From NCBI GenBank assembly GCA_002973575.1, contig PVEQ01000001.1, positions 310,001-374,000 on the forward strand: a stretch of DNA of 64,000 bases, read 5' to 3'. Within the stretch, counting starts at the first letter, position 1; every line of letters starts with the position of its first letter. The stretch is from Sediminibacterium magnilacihabitans. GTDB taxonomy: Bacteria > Bacteroidota > Bacteroidia > Chitinophagales > Chitinophagaceae. Below are positions 54,279 through 61,954 of this stretch, piece by piece. Below the pieces are notes generated by a model. It saw only the letters and a list, made by a program, of their open reading frames with translations, was not told the origin of the DNA and did not search any database. Position numbers and translations under genes: made by a program.

Positions 54279-54863
54279 TTATAAATGTGATAAAATCTCC
54301 TGAACAGTGACTCTTTTCCTATAGTCCGGGTCAAAATGCTTAAAGACTATTGTCCCATCCTTATTAATAATATAAACAGTGGGCACAGGAAGCGTAGCCC
54401 CATTAGCGCCGTTTGCATCGTAAAAATCTATGCCGTGTGCTTTGTATTTTTCAACTGTACTACTATCTAAAGCAAAAGCAACATCATAACTTTTCATTGT
54501 TTTTAATCCGTTGTCAAAAAGTACAGGATAAGTAGCCTTTGTTTTTTCAACAGTTTTAGAAATATTCTCAGGTTTCTCAGGGGAAACAGCAACGAGGGCG
54601 GCTCCCTTTTCTTTTATAAAACTCAGTGAATCCTGTAGCCCTTTCAACTGTCTGTTGCAATAAGGGCACCATTGTCCCCTGTAAAATACCAGTACAACTG
54701 CTCCCTTTTTTAACTCTGTTGAAAGACTAATTAAATTACCATGTTGATCTTTTAAGGAAAATTCGGGGGCTTTGTCATTTATCTGAAGCCCTTTCGGAGA
54801 CGGCTGTGCAAAGGAAAGTGATGGGGCGATAATTAATGAATAGATAATTAGGCGAAACTTCAT
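54279..54863 (-). CDS. Peroxiredoxin-like (AhpC/TSA) exported protein
   Basis: A 194-residue exported protein (signal ends LSFAQ) with an AhpC/TSA or redoxin fold and active site FYRGQWCPYCNRQLKG (CPYC in place of the single peroxidatic cysteine). Removes peroxides using periplasmic thiols. No sigma-like site is seen before its start. Confidence 0.88.
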   Translation of the reverse strand: MKFRLIIYSLIIAPSLSFAQPSPKGLQINDKAPEFSLKDQHGNLISLSTELKKGAVVLVFYRGQWCPYCNRQLKGLQDSLSFIKEKGAALVAVSPEKPENISKTVEKTKATYPVLFDNGLKTMKSYDVAFALDSSTVEKYKAHGIDFYDANGANGATLPVPTVYIINKDGTIVFKHFDPDYRKRVTVQEILSHL

Positions 54864-54905
54864 TTGATAAATTTATTGGGTTGTGCTAATCGGGTTAAAA
54901 CTAAT

Positions 54906-54937
54906 AAAGAGCTGCATATTAAAATATGCAACTCTTT
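54906..54937. terminator. Bidirectional hairpin between YceI and peroxiredoxin genes
   Basis: AAAGAGCTGCATATT (54906-54920) pairs with AATATGCAACTCTTT (54923-54937) with one mismatch and A/T-rich flanks on both sides. It ends the YceI transcript. A second small stem (AATCC/GGATT) follows. Confidence 0.7.
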
Positions 54938-54969
54938 TAAAATCCAGGAAATTGGATTTCAGAATATTT

Positions 54970-55536
54970 TTATTCATCACCCTTATCGTAAGCAGCAGTG
55001 TAAGTAACTTCAATATCATCAGCTACATTATTTTTCTTTTTACCCATTGGTTTACCCACTCCATAGGAGCTAATATCTTTAACTATAAATTTACTATGCA
55101 CAGAAACTTTACCATCTTTTACAGTAACATGGGCTTTCTCAGTAATCGGCTTTGTGACGCCTTTGATGGTAAGCTCACCGGCAACAGTAACTTCATAAGT
55201 TCCATCTTTAGTGAAATTAATATCAGCAAGATTTGAAATTTTTCCTTTCAGGCTGATTTTAGGGAATTGCTTGGAATCCATAAAATTGCTGTTATTGAAA
55301 TGCTCCTGCATCAGGGCTTTTTCAAAAGAAAAGCTTTGTACCGGAACTGAAATAGCGATATCGCCGGTTGAGGCATTGATGACACCCGTAACAGTATTAT
55401 TAATGGCTGAAATATCTTCGGCAACTGTGTGCGAATAGATAGTAGCCTGGCCGGTTCTGGTTATGTACTTGGTTTGGGCGTTAACACCTAATGCTGTAAT
55501 GGCTGCAAACGCAATGGAAAGGATAACTTTTTTCAT
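54970..55536 (-). CDS. YceI-family lipocalin-like exported protein
   Basis: A 188-residue exported protein (signal ends GVNAQ) with the YceI pattern: NNTVTGVINASTGDIAISVPVQSF..., NNSNFMDSKQFPKISLKG, and DVKI-type C-terminal strands. It binds isoprenoid-like lipids in known relatives and responds to envelope or redox stress. A predicted sigma site lies 23 bases upstream. Confidence 0.9.
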   Translation of the reverse strand: MKKVILSIAFAAITALGVNAQTKYITRTGQATIYSHTVAEDISAINNTVTGVINASTGDIAISVPVQSFSFEKALMQEHFNNSNFMDSKQFPKISLKGKISNLADINFTKDGTYEVTVAGELTIKGVTKPITEKAHVTVKDGKVSVHSKFIVKDISSYGVGKPMGKKKNNVADDIEVTYTAAYDKGDE

Positions 55537-55558
55537 AATTGTTTATTTTATTTTTATT

Positions 55559-55584
55559 GACATCCTGAAGGGAAAATCCTTACA
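55559..55584 (-). promoter_or_regulatory. ECF-sigma-like promoter, site A (YceI)
   Basis: Minus-strand TGTAAGGA, 14 bases, TGTC. The -10-like element ends 22 bases before the ATG. Confidence 0.6.
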
Positions 55585-55650
55585 AACTATCCCGTCTTTA
55601 ACATTTTATTTTACATCCCAATTCAACAAAACCGGATAAATGAAAATCCT

Positions 55651-55791
55651 TTATTTAAGCAACGTATCTATCAGCCACCAGCCGATTATCACTATCGCAA
55701 TAATTGATTTGATAGTACAAAATGTCCAGAAAGATTTTGGTTTCTTACTATCTTTCCTGGTGTAACAATTACAATTTGAACAACTGCTCAT
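55651..55791 (-). CDS. Small membrane protein with a cysteine-rich N-terminus
   Basis: A 46-residue protein, too short for most gene lists. It starts MSSCSNCNCYTRK (three cysteines) and has one hydrophobic segment (~29-45, IIAIVIIGWWLIDTLL). Its ATG overlaps the TGA of the DUF6789 gene (ATGA), which strongly suggests a real co-translated gene. Function unknown; the cysteines could bind a metal or form a redox pair. Confidence 0.6.
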   Translation of the reverse strand: MSSCSNCNCYTRKDSKKPKSFWTFCTIKSIIAIVIIGWWLIDTLLK

Positions 55792-56246
55792 TTTAATATC
55801 TGTTTTGTAAATGGAGTAACTGGTTTAACTAACATAGCAATAACAATCCCAAAAACTACATGGCCCATTAAGCTTCCAATCATCATCAGAACCATTGACC
55901 CTTCAGGTTGTGGCATGCGAGCGTCGCCAAAAATGGCACCCATAACCGGGAAGCCGACTTGCGCCACAATAAATGCTACTATACCATAAACAGCACCTCT
56001 GGTTATTTTATTTGCAATTTTCTTTAGCCAGTTATTGAAGAAGAGAACATAACCGGCTGCAAATACAATACCTATCATAAAATGAATGCCCCATCCTATT
56101 GCAACCGGCACACCCATCATTCCGGCAAGCATTGCAGGCGGACTCATTTTTGGCATTCCCATAGCGCCACCAAGCACCATTAAAAGAGTCATTACGATAG
56201 TGGCAGCTATACCACTGATAACTGATTGTTGAATTTTGGTTTGCAT
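55788..56246 (-). CDS. DUF6789-type integral membrane protein
   Basis: A 152-residue protein with four hydrophobic segments (~10-30, ~45-70, ~82-105, ~115-145), methionine-rich linkers (GMPKMSPPAMLAGMMG) and few charges, matching DUF6789. The methionine-rich loops could bind a soft metal. A predicted sigma site lies 17 bases upstream, and a 46-residue gene follows with an ATGA overlap. Confidence 0.75.
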   Translation of the reverse strand: MQTKIQQSVISGIAATIVMTLLMVLGGAMGMPKMSPPAMLAGMMGVPVAIGWGIHFMIGIVFAAGYVLFFNNWLKKIANKITRGAVYGIVAFIVAQVGFPVMGAIFGDARMPQPEGSMVLMMIGSLMGHVVFGIVIAMLVKPVTPFTKQILK

Positions 56247-56262
56247 ATCTTTTATTTCTTAT

Positions 56263-56288
56263 GACGTGGCTTTGTCAAATACCTGACA
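56263..56288 (-). promoter_or_regulatory. ECF-sigma-like promoter, site E (DUF6789)
   Basis: Minus-strand TGTCAGGT, 14 bases, CGTC: the same spacing as the others but with C instead of A in the -35. Confidence 0.55.
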
Positions 56289-56319
56289 ATTATTTTTTGG
56301 TATTTATTCCTTTAGCTTG

Positions 56320-56922
56320 TTAATCTAACTGCTTAAATATTTCCAGGTATTCTGCCTGTAAAGTATAGGACTTGTCTTTTGCATACCAGCCGTGCAGGTC
56401 TCTCTCAAAATCATCCCAGCTTTTACCGGCAGGGTTCTTTTTCCAGTTTTTAAGCATTTCCTGGGCAGGCGCTGGCCTGGGGCCCCATACAAATGCTTCT
56501 TTACTCAGCGTTTCATTTACCGCTATTAATTTGGGTATTGCACGGGCACCATTGGTAAGGTATTTATCCATCAGTTCGGGGTTTTCGTCCCGGAGCAGGA
56601 TAAACAGTTTTATTTTATCGGGATTTAATTTCGCTATCTCTGCGATAACAGGAAGATTTTGTGCACTATCCCCACACCAAGCTTCTGTAAGCACTATCCA
56701 GGAATAATGATGCTGAATGTTTTCAACAGCTTTTTTTAAATCCGGATTTAGTAAGATAGTTTTATGAATGCGTTGGGTTCTTGACCAATTTAATTTTGTG
56801 AACTCCACTAACGCCTGGGAAGGAGGTACAGAGCTCGTGGTTCCCGTTTGAACCCACTCTTCAAACTTCTTCAGATAGCTTTCATAAGTATAAAGCCCCA
56901 ACTCGGTTAATAATGTTGACAT
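56320..56922 (-). CDS. Thioredoxin-fold family protein
   Basis: A 200-residue cytoplasmic protein with a thioredoxin-like core: TEAWCGDSAQNLPVIAEIA carries a CGDS site (only one cysteine), followed by IKLFILLRDENPELMD and GARAIPKLI (cis-proline). It lacks a signal peptide. It follows an exported thioredoxin by 6 bases in one operon. The single cysteine suggests a peroxiredoxin-like or glutathione-like reaction. Confidence 0.82.
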   Translation of the reverse strand: MSTLLTELGLYTYESYLKKFEEWVQTGTTSSVPPSQALVEFTKLNWSRTQRIHKTILLNPDLKKAVENIQHHYSWIVLTEAWCGDSAQNLPVIAEIAKLNPDKIKLFILLRDENPELMDKYLTNGARAIPKLIAVNETLSKEAFVWGPRPAPAQEMLKNWKKNPAGKSWDDFERDLHGWYAKDKSYTLQAEYLEIFKQLD

Positions 56923-56928
56923 GCTATT

Positions 56929-57405
56929 TTATTTTTTCTTTTGTTTAAGACCATATTCACCAAAATCAATCAGTTGTTTGGGGTTTATGTAGCCTTGTGT
57001 GTAGGTTACAATATTGCCATCAGCATCGGTTATTATTAAGGTGGGGTATGCGTTTACTCCATATTTTTCGCCCAAAGACGGACCATCTCCCTTTTCCATA
57101 TCAATGGCTACATTAATGTAGTTGGCATTAAAAAAATCGCCTGCAGCTTTATCAGGAAAAGTGTTTTTCTTTAATAATTTACAAGGCCCGCACCAGGACG
57201 CATAAGCATCGAGGAAAATCAATTTATGCTGCTTTTTTGCTTCAGCCAGGGCCTTGCTCCAGTTAGCCTCTATAAATTGAATCCCTTGCTCTGTTCCACC
57301 ATTGTTGCTTGCTTCATTTGGTTCTTTGTTGCCTTTTGGGATAAAGGCAAATACTAGGATGGCCATGACTGCCAAAAGGCCGGATAGTAGCATCTTTTTA
57401 CGCAT
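56929..57405 (-). CDS. Exported thioredoxin-domain protein
   Basis: A 158-residue protein with a membrane-spanning signal (MLLSGLLAVMAILVFAF) and thioredoxin_7-like domain with active site ASWCGPCKLLKK. It probably acts in the periplasm, anchored or released. A predicted sigma site begins 15 bases before its ATG. First gene of a two-gene operon with the cytoplasmic thioredoxin-fold protein. Confidence 0.88.
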   Translation of the reverse strand: MRKKMLLSGLLAVMAILVFAFIPKGNKEPNEASNNGGTEQGIQFIEANWSKALAEAKKQHKLIFLDAYASWCGPCKLLKKNTFPDKAAGDFFNANYINVAIDMEKGDGPSLGEKYGVNAYPTLIITDADGNIVTYTQGYINPKQLIDFGEYGLKQKKK

Positions 57406-57419
57406 ATTTTTATTGTAAA

Positions 57420-57445
57420 GACTTTAGACAGCAACATTCCTTACA
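57420..57445 (-). promoter_or_regulatory. ECF-sigma-like promoter, site C (thioredoxin operon)
   Basis: Minus-strand TGTAAGGA, 14 bases, AGTC. It is 15 bases from the ATG, so the transcript would have a very short leader. Confidence 0.6.
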
Positions 57446-57578
57446 ACTCAAAATGCTATAAATTCATGTATTTGTATTTAAATCAGCTCTCCACTAAAAA
57501 AACGGATAGAGATACTTAAAGGCTTTGTTAAATTTCCTTTATCAGAGTTAGCTTGTAAAAAAATAACCTGCATTTTAA

Positions 57579-58160
57579 TTATTCGAGAAAAAGGTGGCTT
57601 AGAAATAGTAAAATATAAAGTACCCCCATAGCTTTATTGATATGAAAAATATTCAGCTTAAAATAGTCCAGTATCTTCTTCCCAAAAAACATATAGGCCA
57701 CCATTGCCAATAAAGTGCCAACTGCGTTGAAAAAAGCAAACGTAACAACGGTCCAATTGTTTGGAATAAGGTTCAGTGTTCCACTTAATACGCTGCCGGC
57801 AATTAACCAATAGGGAATTTGCTGCGGATGAATTATCATATTCAAAACGCCCCTGAATATTGTGTTTTGATGAGGCTTATTGTTAGTGGTCCTTTTTTCA
57901 AAAAGCATCCACAACCCCATAATTAAAATCAAAATATAAGAAGCGGATTCAACGAATGAAAAAAACCTAGCATTGCTTTTAATGTTATTAATGAACATCA
58001 GCGATACAATGCAATAAATACTTTCAAAAATAATTACTAGGGCAAGCATCAACATAAGAAATCTATGCCTTTTTGAATTATACAATTCCAAAACCATCAG
58101 ATTGATGTTTCCTGGGAAAACATATCCATAAAAACCAATTGGGATTCCAATTAAACTCAT
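57579..58160 (-). CDS. LysE/RhtB-like membrane transporter
   Basis: A 193-residue protein with about six hydrophobic segments and a LysE-like start (GIPIGFYGYVFPGNINLMVLEL). It exports amino acids or related small molecules in its family; here the substrate is unknown. It is the last of a run of five minus-strand genes from 61.8 kb, 69 bases after the VCBS gene. Confidence 0.7.
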   Translation of the reverse strand: MSLIGIPIGFYGYVFPGNINLMVLELYNSKRHRFLMLMLALVIIFESIYCIVSLMFINNIKSNARFFSFVESASYILILIMGLWMLFEKRTTNNKPHQNTIFRGVLNMIIHPQQIPYWLIAGSVLSGTLNLIPNNWTVVTFAFFNAVGTLLAMVAYMFFGKKILDYFKLNIFHINKAMGVLYILLFLSHLFLE

Positions 58161-58229
58161 TATAGTTTCATTTTCTGATTATCATATCATCGTTAATACT
58201 CCCGTCATTGACATTCGGGTTTTAATTTT

Positions 58230-59846
58230 TCATTTTACGGTTATTATTGAATTTGGGCGAATATTTGTGATTGTGTCAACCCGGTTGCTATTATATTTTA
58301 TGATAACTGACTGAGGTTTTTTACCAGGCGTGATTGCAAATTGTAAGGTACTCGACTGGTCGGAACTTAATCCTTCGCCAACTATATTCCAGTTGGTTAA
58401 TGTGGTACTATCAGAAAAATTCAATGTTACTTTAGCTCCCAAAGCTTCGTTGGTATCTGGCATTCTTACTTTCAAGTAATTGGTTTTGCCGCCATTATTG
58501 ATAAATGCTTTTGATTCACCGTTGATGTTTATGTAAACCAAATCTGAATAGCCATCATTATTAAAATCACTGGTGAGCGGAGTAATGGCGAAATGTTTAT
58601 TTATCACTTTTGCCTGCTCTTCGACAGAAGCAAATTTGCCTGTGGGCAATTGAACAAGAAAACGGCATGGCAATGGAAAAAGTGCATGTGGCGGAAAGCT
58701 TACATAGTTTTCTGCCACTACTAAATCCTGCCGCCCATCAAGGTTAAAATCTTCAAAAAGGCAACCCCACGAAAATTCAAAATCAGCCACATTCAACTGT
58801 TGAGCTACATCAGTAAATTTGAAATTGCCATCATTTTTAAAAAGCAACCAGTCTGTTACTAATTGTTGTCCGTTTTTTAAATCTCCTTTCGCTAGAAACT
58901 TAGGAATTGATGTCCCGGTATTGGAAAAAAACAAATCAACCCGGTTATCATTATTTATATCGCCTGCCGCAATACCCATCGGGTATCCAAACTTACCTGT
59001 CATGGGATTAGTAGCTACTGAAAACCTCTTCCCATTTTCGTTTTTATAAGTTCTTGGTTCACCGGTATCATAAGCAACAACTAAATCCAGCCAGCCATCA
59101 TCATCAATATCAATAAATAAACCTTGAAAAGTATTATGCACATAGGTTAAACCATATTCGGCCGTAACATCTCTCAATGTATTATCTCCATTATTCAGCA
59201 GCAGCACACTACTGGAGCCATAATTTACTTTATTAAAAATGGTTTGTCCTTCCATTGAATCTTTTTTAAGATAGGTAGAAAGAAATATATCGGTGAACCC
59301 ATCTTTATTTACATCTCCCAATGTAATGGTGGCAGGATTAGACTTTTCATTCAGTTTAATATCAAGTTTATGCTCTGTGAACTTGTCTGTTTCGTTTTTA
59401 TAAAAGAATACGCCATCTTCCCTTGTAATTAGTAAATCAGTTTTCCCATCTCTGTCCCAATCATAAGACACAGCTCCCAAAGTGGCTCCATGCTTTTCAG
59501 GTAGTTTTCCTGCCCAGGGCTCAAACTTATTTCCTTTAAATACAAACAAGGCATCCTTCTGTTCGATTCCGCCACCAATAAACACTTCATCTATGCCATC
59601 TCCATCTACATCAATAATTGAAGAGCCAAGACTGGGCAGGGATTTATCTTTATCAAACCGATGAGTAAAAGGAAGCGCTACTTCGGTGAACTTTGGTATA
59701 AGCGAATCAGGAACGGTATAATCGCAGGCTTTTACATAAGGGTCTTTAGTGTCGTTATAAAAATGCCAGCCAATAGCTATAGCAGCAATTAAAACCAATC
59801 CAATAATGATACCCGCAATTAGTTTAATCAATTTCATAGTAATCAT
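58230..59846 (-). CDS. VCBS/FG-GAP repeat protein with ASPIC/UnbV tail
   Basis: A 538-residue protein with an N-terminal membrane anchor (~8-28), multiple FG-GAP/VCBS calcium-binding repeats (DVDGDGIDEVFIGGG, DWDRDGKTDLLIT, DVNKDGFTDIFLST, DIDDDGWLDLVVA, DINNDNRVDLFFS, DFNLDGRQDLVVA, DFNNDGYSDLVYI) and an ASPIC/UnbV-type C-terminal domain. It should form a beta-propeller in the periplasm. ATG at 59846 or 59837; both overlap the upstream gene's end, so they are coupled. Confidence 0.9.
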   Translation of the reverse strand: MITMKLIKLIAGIIIGLVLIAAIAIGWHFYNDTKDPYVKACDYTVPDSLIPKFTEVALPFTHRFDKDKSLPSLGSSIIDVDGDGIDEVFIGGGIEQKDALFVFKGNKFEPWAGKLPEKHGATLGAVSYDWDRDGKTDLLITREDGVFFYKNETDKFTEHKLDIKLNEKSNPATITLGDVNKDGFTDIFLSTYLKKDSMEGQTIFNKVNYGSSSVLLLNNGDNTLRDVTAEYGLTYVHNTFQGLFIDIDDDGWLDLVVAYDTGEPRTYKNENGKRFSVATNPMTGKFGYPMGIAAGDINNDNRVDLFFSNTGTSIPKFLAKGDLKNGQQLVTDWLLFKNDGNFKFTDVAQQLNVADFEFSWGCLFEDFNLDGRQDLVVAENYVSFPPHALFPLPCRFLVQLPTGKFASVEEQAKVINKHFAITPLTSDFNNDGYSDLVYININGESKAFINNGGKTNYLKVRMPDTNEALGAKVTLNFSDSTTLTNWNIVGEGLSSDQSSTLQFAITPGKKPQSVIIKYNSNRVDTITNIRPNSIITVK

Positions 59847-60480
59847 ATTTATCTTTTAATGCCAGCAGCGATGCTGTGAATACAGTAATATGAGTAACAT
59901 TCATTGCCGTTGGTGCAATAATATTACCGACAGAGGGAAGCAGAAAAAATAATACAAACACTGTGGATAATATTAATGCAGGATTAAAAAATGCCATCCA
60001 TCGGGGATAAAGTGTTTTTCTTTTTAGAATGGCAATTACAAATAATATGCTTATCAGCATCACTATCAGCCTTAGTGCCTGGACCAATGTTTCCATCAGC
60101 AGTTTATATTTTTCCAATAGCGATAAAGTTGCTTCTCCTGCTGCATAGGACTTTGCAATGAATCCCAACATGCCCCTTGAGGCAATCCACATACCGCCAA
60201 TTACAAATGCAAAGACACCGGCTATTAAAATAGCTATTGCCAGCTTGTTGCCACCGGGTTTTATAGCAAGAAAAAAATGCCAGTAACCGGCAATATAAAA
60301 GGGGACAAAAAATACCACCATGAAATGACCTGTTATTAAACGGCTATCTCCGATAGAAGTAAAGAATGAATAATTACTGCCAGCATAGCCAACGGAATTA
60401 TAGTGTAATAAAAATTCGCCGATGCCCACCATTACTGCGCCAATAAGCCCTATAATTCCGGTTAGTTTTAAATTTTGCAT
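59824..60480 (-). CDS. DUF6796-type integral membrane protein
   Basis: A 218-residue protein with about six to seven hydrophobic segments, matching the DUF6796 pattern (LTGIIGLIGAVMVGIGEFLLHY, GDSRLITGHFMVVFFVPFY). Function unknown. It lies between the AhpD-like gene and the VCBS gene in one operon and overlaps the latter. Confidence 0.78.
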   Translation of the reverse strand: MQNLKLTGIIGLIGAVMVGIGEFLLHYNSVGYAGSNYSFFTSIGDSRLITGHFMVVFFVPFYIAGYWHFFLAIKPGGNKLAIAILIAGVFAFVIGGMWIASRGMLGFIAKSYAAGEATLSLLEKYKLLMETLVQALRLIVMLISILFVIAILKRKTLYPRWMAFFNPALILSTVFVLFFLLPSVGNIIAPTAMNVTHITVFTASLLALKDKYDYYEID

Positions 60481-60503
60481 TGGTTGGTTTGTAGCAATAT
60501 GTT

Positions 60504-61118
60504 TTACCGAAAAAAATTAACCAGCTTTCTTCCTAGTTTATAAGCGGACCATTCTCTTGCCTTAAACATAGTATCAACTTCTGTATGAAAAATATGGTTG
60601 GAATAATTACTGATTGTTTTTACTGAAATGGCAAGAATAATGGCGTGTATCTGCTTTTTGGTGTAATCCGCCATCAGGAATTCATTCACATCTTCATCGG
60701 ATGGCCTGCCTCTTTTATTTACCATGATACTGACAAATCTTGACAAAACCCTCAGCCTTGCATCTGGTATTTCTTCATCATTTCTAATAGCATCGGTTAC
60801 CGGTACGGGCACTTTACTCATCATATCAGCTACCACGCTATGTGCAGCCATACAATAATCACATCCATTTTCCTTACTGATAGTAAGAAATATCACTTCC
60901 TGCTCTGCAGGCGTAAAGCCACCTTCTTTGCGGAATAAATTATACCCCGTTCCATAAGTTTCCAGCAAGGCTGGAAAATTGGCCATGTTTTCATACATAT
61001 TGGGTATCATTCCCACTTGTTTTTTTGCGGCTTCTAACAAGGTCTTAGCTCTTTCATCCGCATTAGTTACGTTGACTTGTGGTAATGAGATTTTATAAGT
61101 GTTGTTTTGATTTTTCAT
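60504..61118 (-). CDS. AhpD/carboxymuconolactone-decarboxylase-like protein
   Basis: A 204-residue AhpD-fold protein with ENGCDYCMAAHSVVADM (CxxC and histidine). It acts on peroxides or organic radicals in thiol-linked reactions. Upstream is the rhodanese-thioredoxin gene (86-base gap), downstream a DUF6796 protein; it probably belongs to the operon that starts at site D. Confidence 0.88.
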   Translation of the reverse strand: MKNQNNTYKISLPQVNVTNADERAKTLLEAAKKQVGMIPNMYENMANFPALLETYGTGYNLFRKEGGFTPAEQEVIFLTISKENGCDYCMAAHSVVADMMSKVPVPVTDAIRNDEEIPDARLRVLSRFVSIMVNKRGRPSDEDVNEFLMADYTKKQIHAIILAISVKTISNYSNHIFHTEVDTMFKAREWSAYKLGRKLVNFFR

Positions 61119-61152
61119 TGATATTTAGTTTTGAAAAAATATTTTTTATGTA

Positions 61153-61845
61153 TTACAACAGCTTAGATTTTAATTCTTCCAATGTAGCAACGCCTTGTTT
61201 GCGCTACACTTCTTTTCCGTTTTTATAAACAATAAACACCGGGAAAGCATCTATTTTTAATTGTTTCTGTAAATCAATTTGAGTAGCGCCATCTACACTA
61301 ATTACTTTGTATTTATCAGCAGCTTCGTTTTTTAGCTGTGCTATAACCGGCTCCATTTTTTTGCAGGGCGGGCACCATTCAGCACCAAAATCAACCAGCA
61401 CTGGTTTATTTGAGTTAATCTGCGTATTATATTCTCCAAGAGTTATTTGTTTTACTTTAACTGCACCTTCAACAGGTTTTTTTGCCAAATTCCATGCAGT
61501 TAATCCGCCTTTTAAATCCTGTACGTTGGCAAAACCATTTTGCTTTAATTGCTTTACGGCTGCTGCACTTCTGATTCCTGTTAAGCAATACACATACAAA
61601 GGCTTTGATTTATCAAGATGTTGTGTACGGTCTTTAAATTGTTGTTGATTGTACCAATCGGCTTGTAATGATTTTTTCAGATGGCCGGAATTATACTCGG
61701 CTGCTGTTCTTACATCAAGTACCTGGACATCCGGGGAATTAATTGCCTTTTCAAACTCATTAGCAGGGAGAGAAATGTTCTTAGTTTGTGCCTTGCAGGA
61801 AAGTATTAACAGAGTAAGTAATGAAAAAGTGATAGCATACCTCAT
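61153..61845 (-). pseudogene. Exported rhodanese-thioredoxin fusion truncated by an in-frame TAG
   Basis: The open part (61204-61845) encodes 213 residues: lipoprotein-type signal (LILSC, cysteine 17), rhodanese (~35-125, active loop VYCLTGIRSA) and thioredoxin (~140-213, DFGAEWCPPCKKM). It stops at TAG (61204-61206) after YKNGKEV. The same frame continues with RKQGVATLEELKSKLL and TAA at 61153-61155, the usual last thioredoxin helix, where family members have a tryptophan or similar (TGG to TAG). The truncation removes one short helix, so the protein may still work. A predicted sigma site precedes it. Listed as pseudogene for the broken end; it could be functional. Confidence 0.75.
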
Positions 61846-61887
61846 AGAACCTTATATTTTATTTTTTAACTGTATTTCGTTAATTAT

Positions 61888-61913
61888 GACGGCAAAATGC
61901 ACAATACCTTACA
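61888..61913 (-). promoter_or_regulatory. ECF-sigma-like promoter, site D (rhodanese-thioredoxin operon)
   Basis: Minus-strand TGTAAGGT, 14 bases, CGTC, 43 bases before the ATG. It heads the longest run of co-directed genes (61845 to 57579). Confidence 0.65.
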
Positions 61914-61954
61914 GTAATAAAATAGAAGTATTCTGTTGAAAATTAAATTTGAAA

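Noticed and set aside
15549..61206. Possible recoding of TAG as a sense codon because two genes are broken by TAG
   Set aside because: Several intact genes (ImmA protease at 28979, coupling protein at 28986, rhodanese-like at 43470) end at TAG in the normal place, so general recoding is unlikely.
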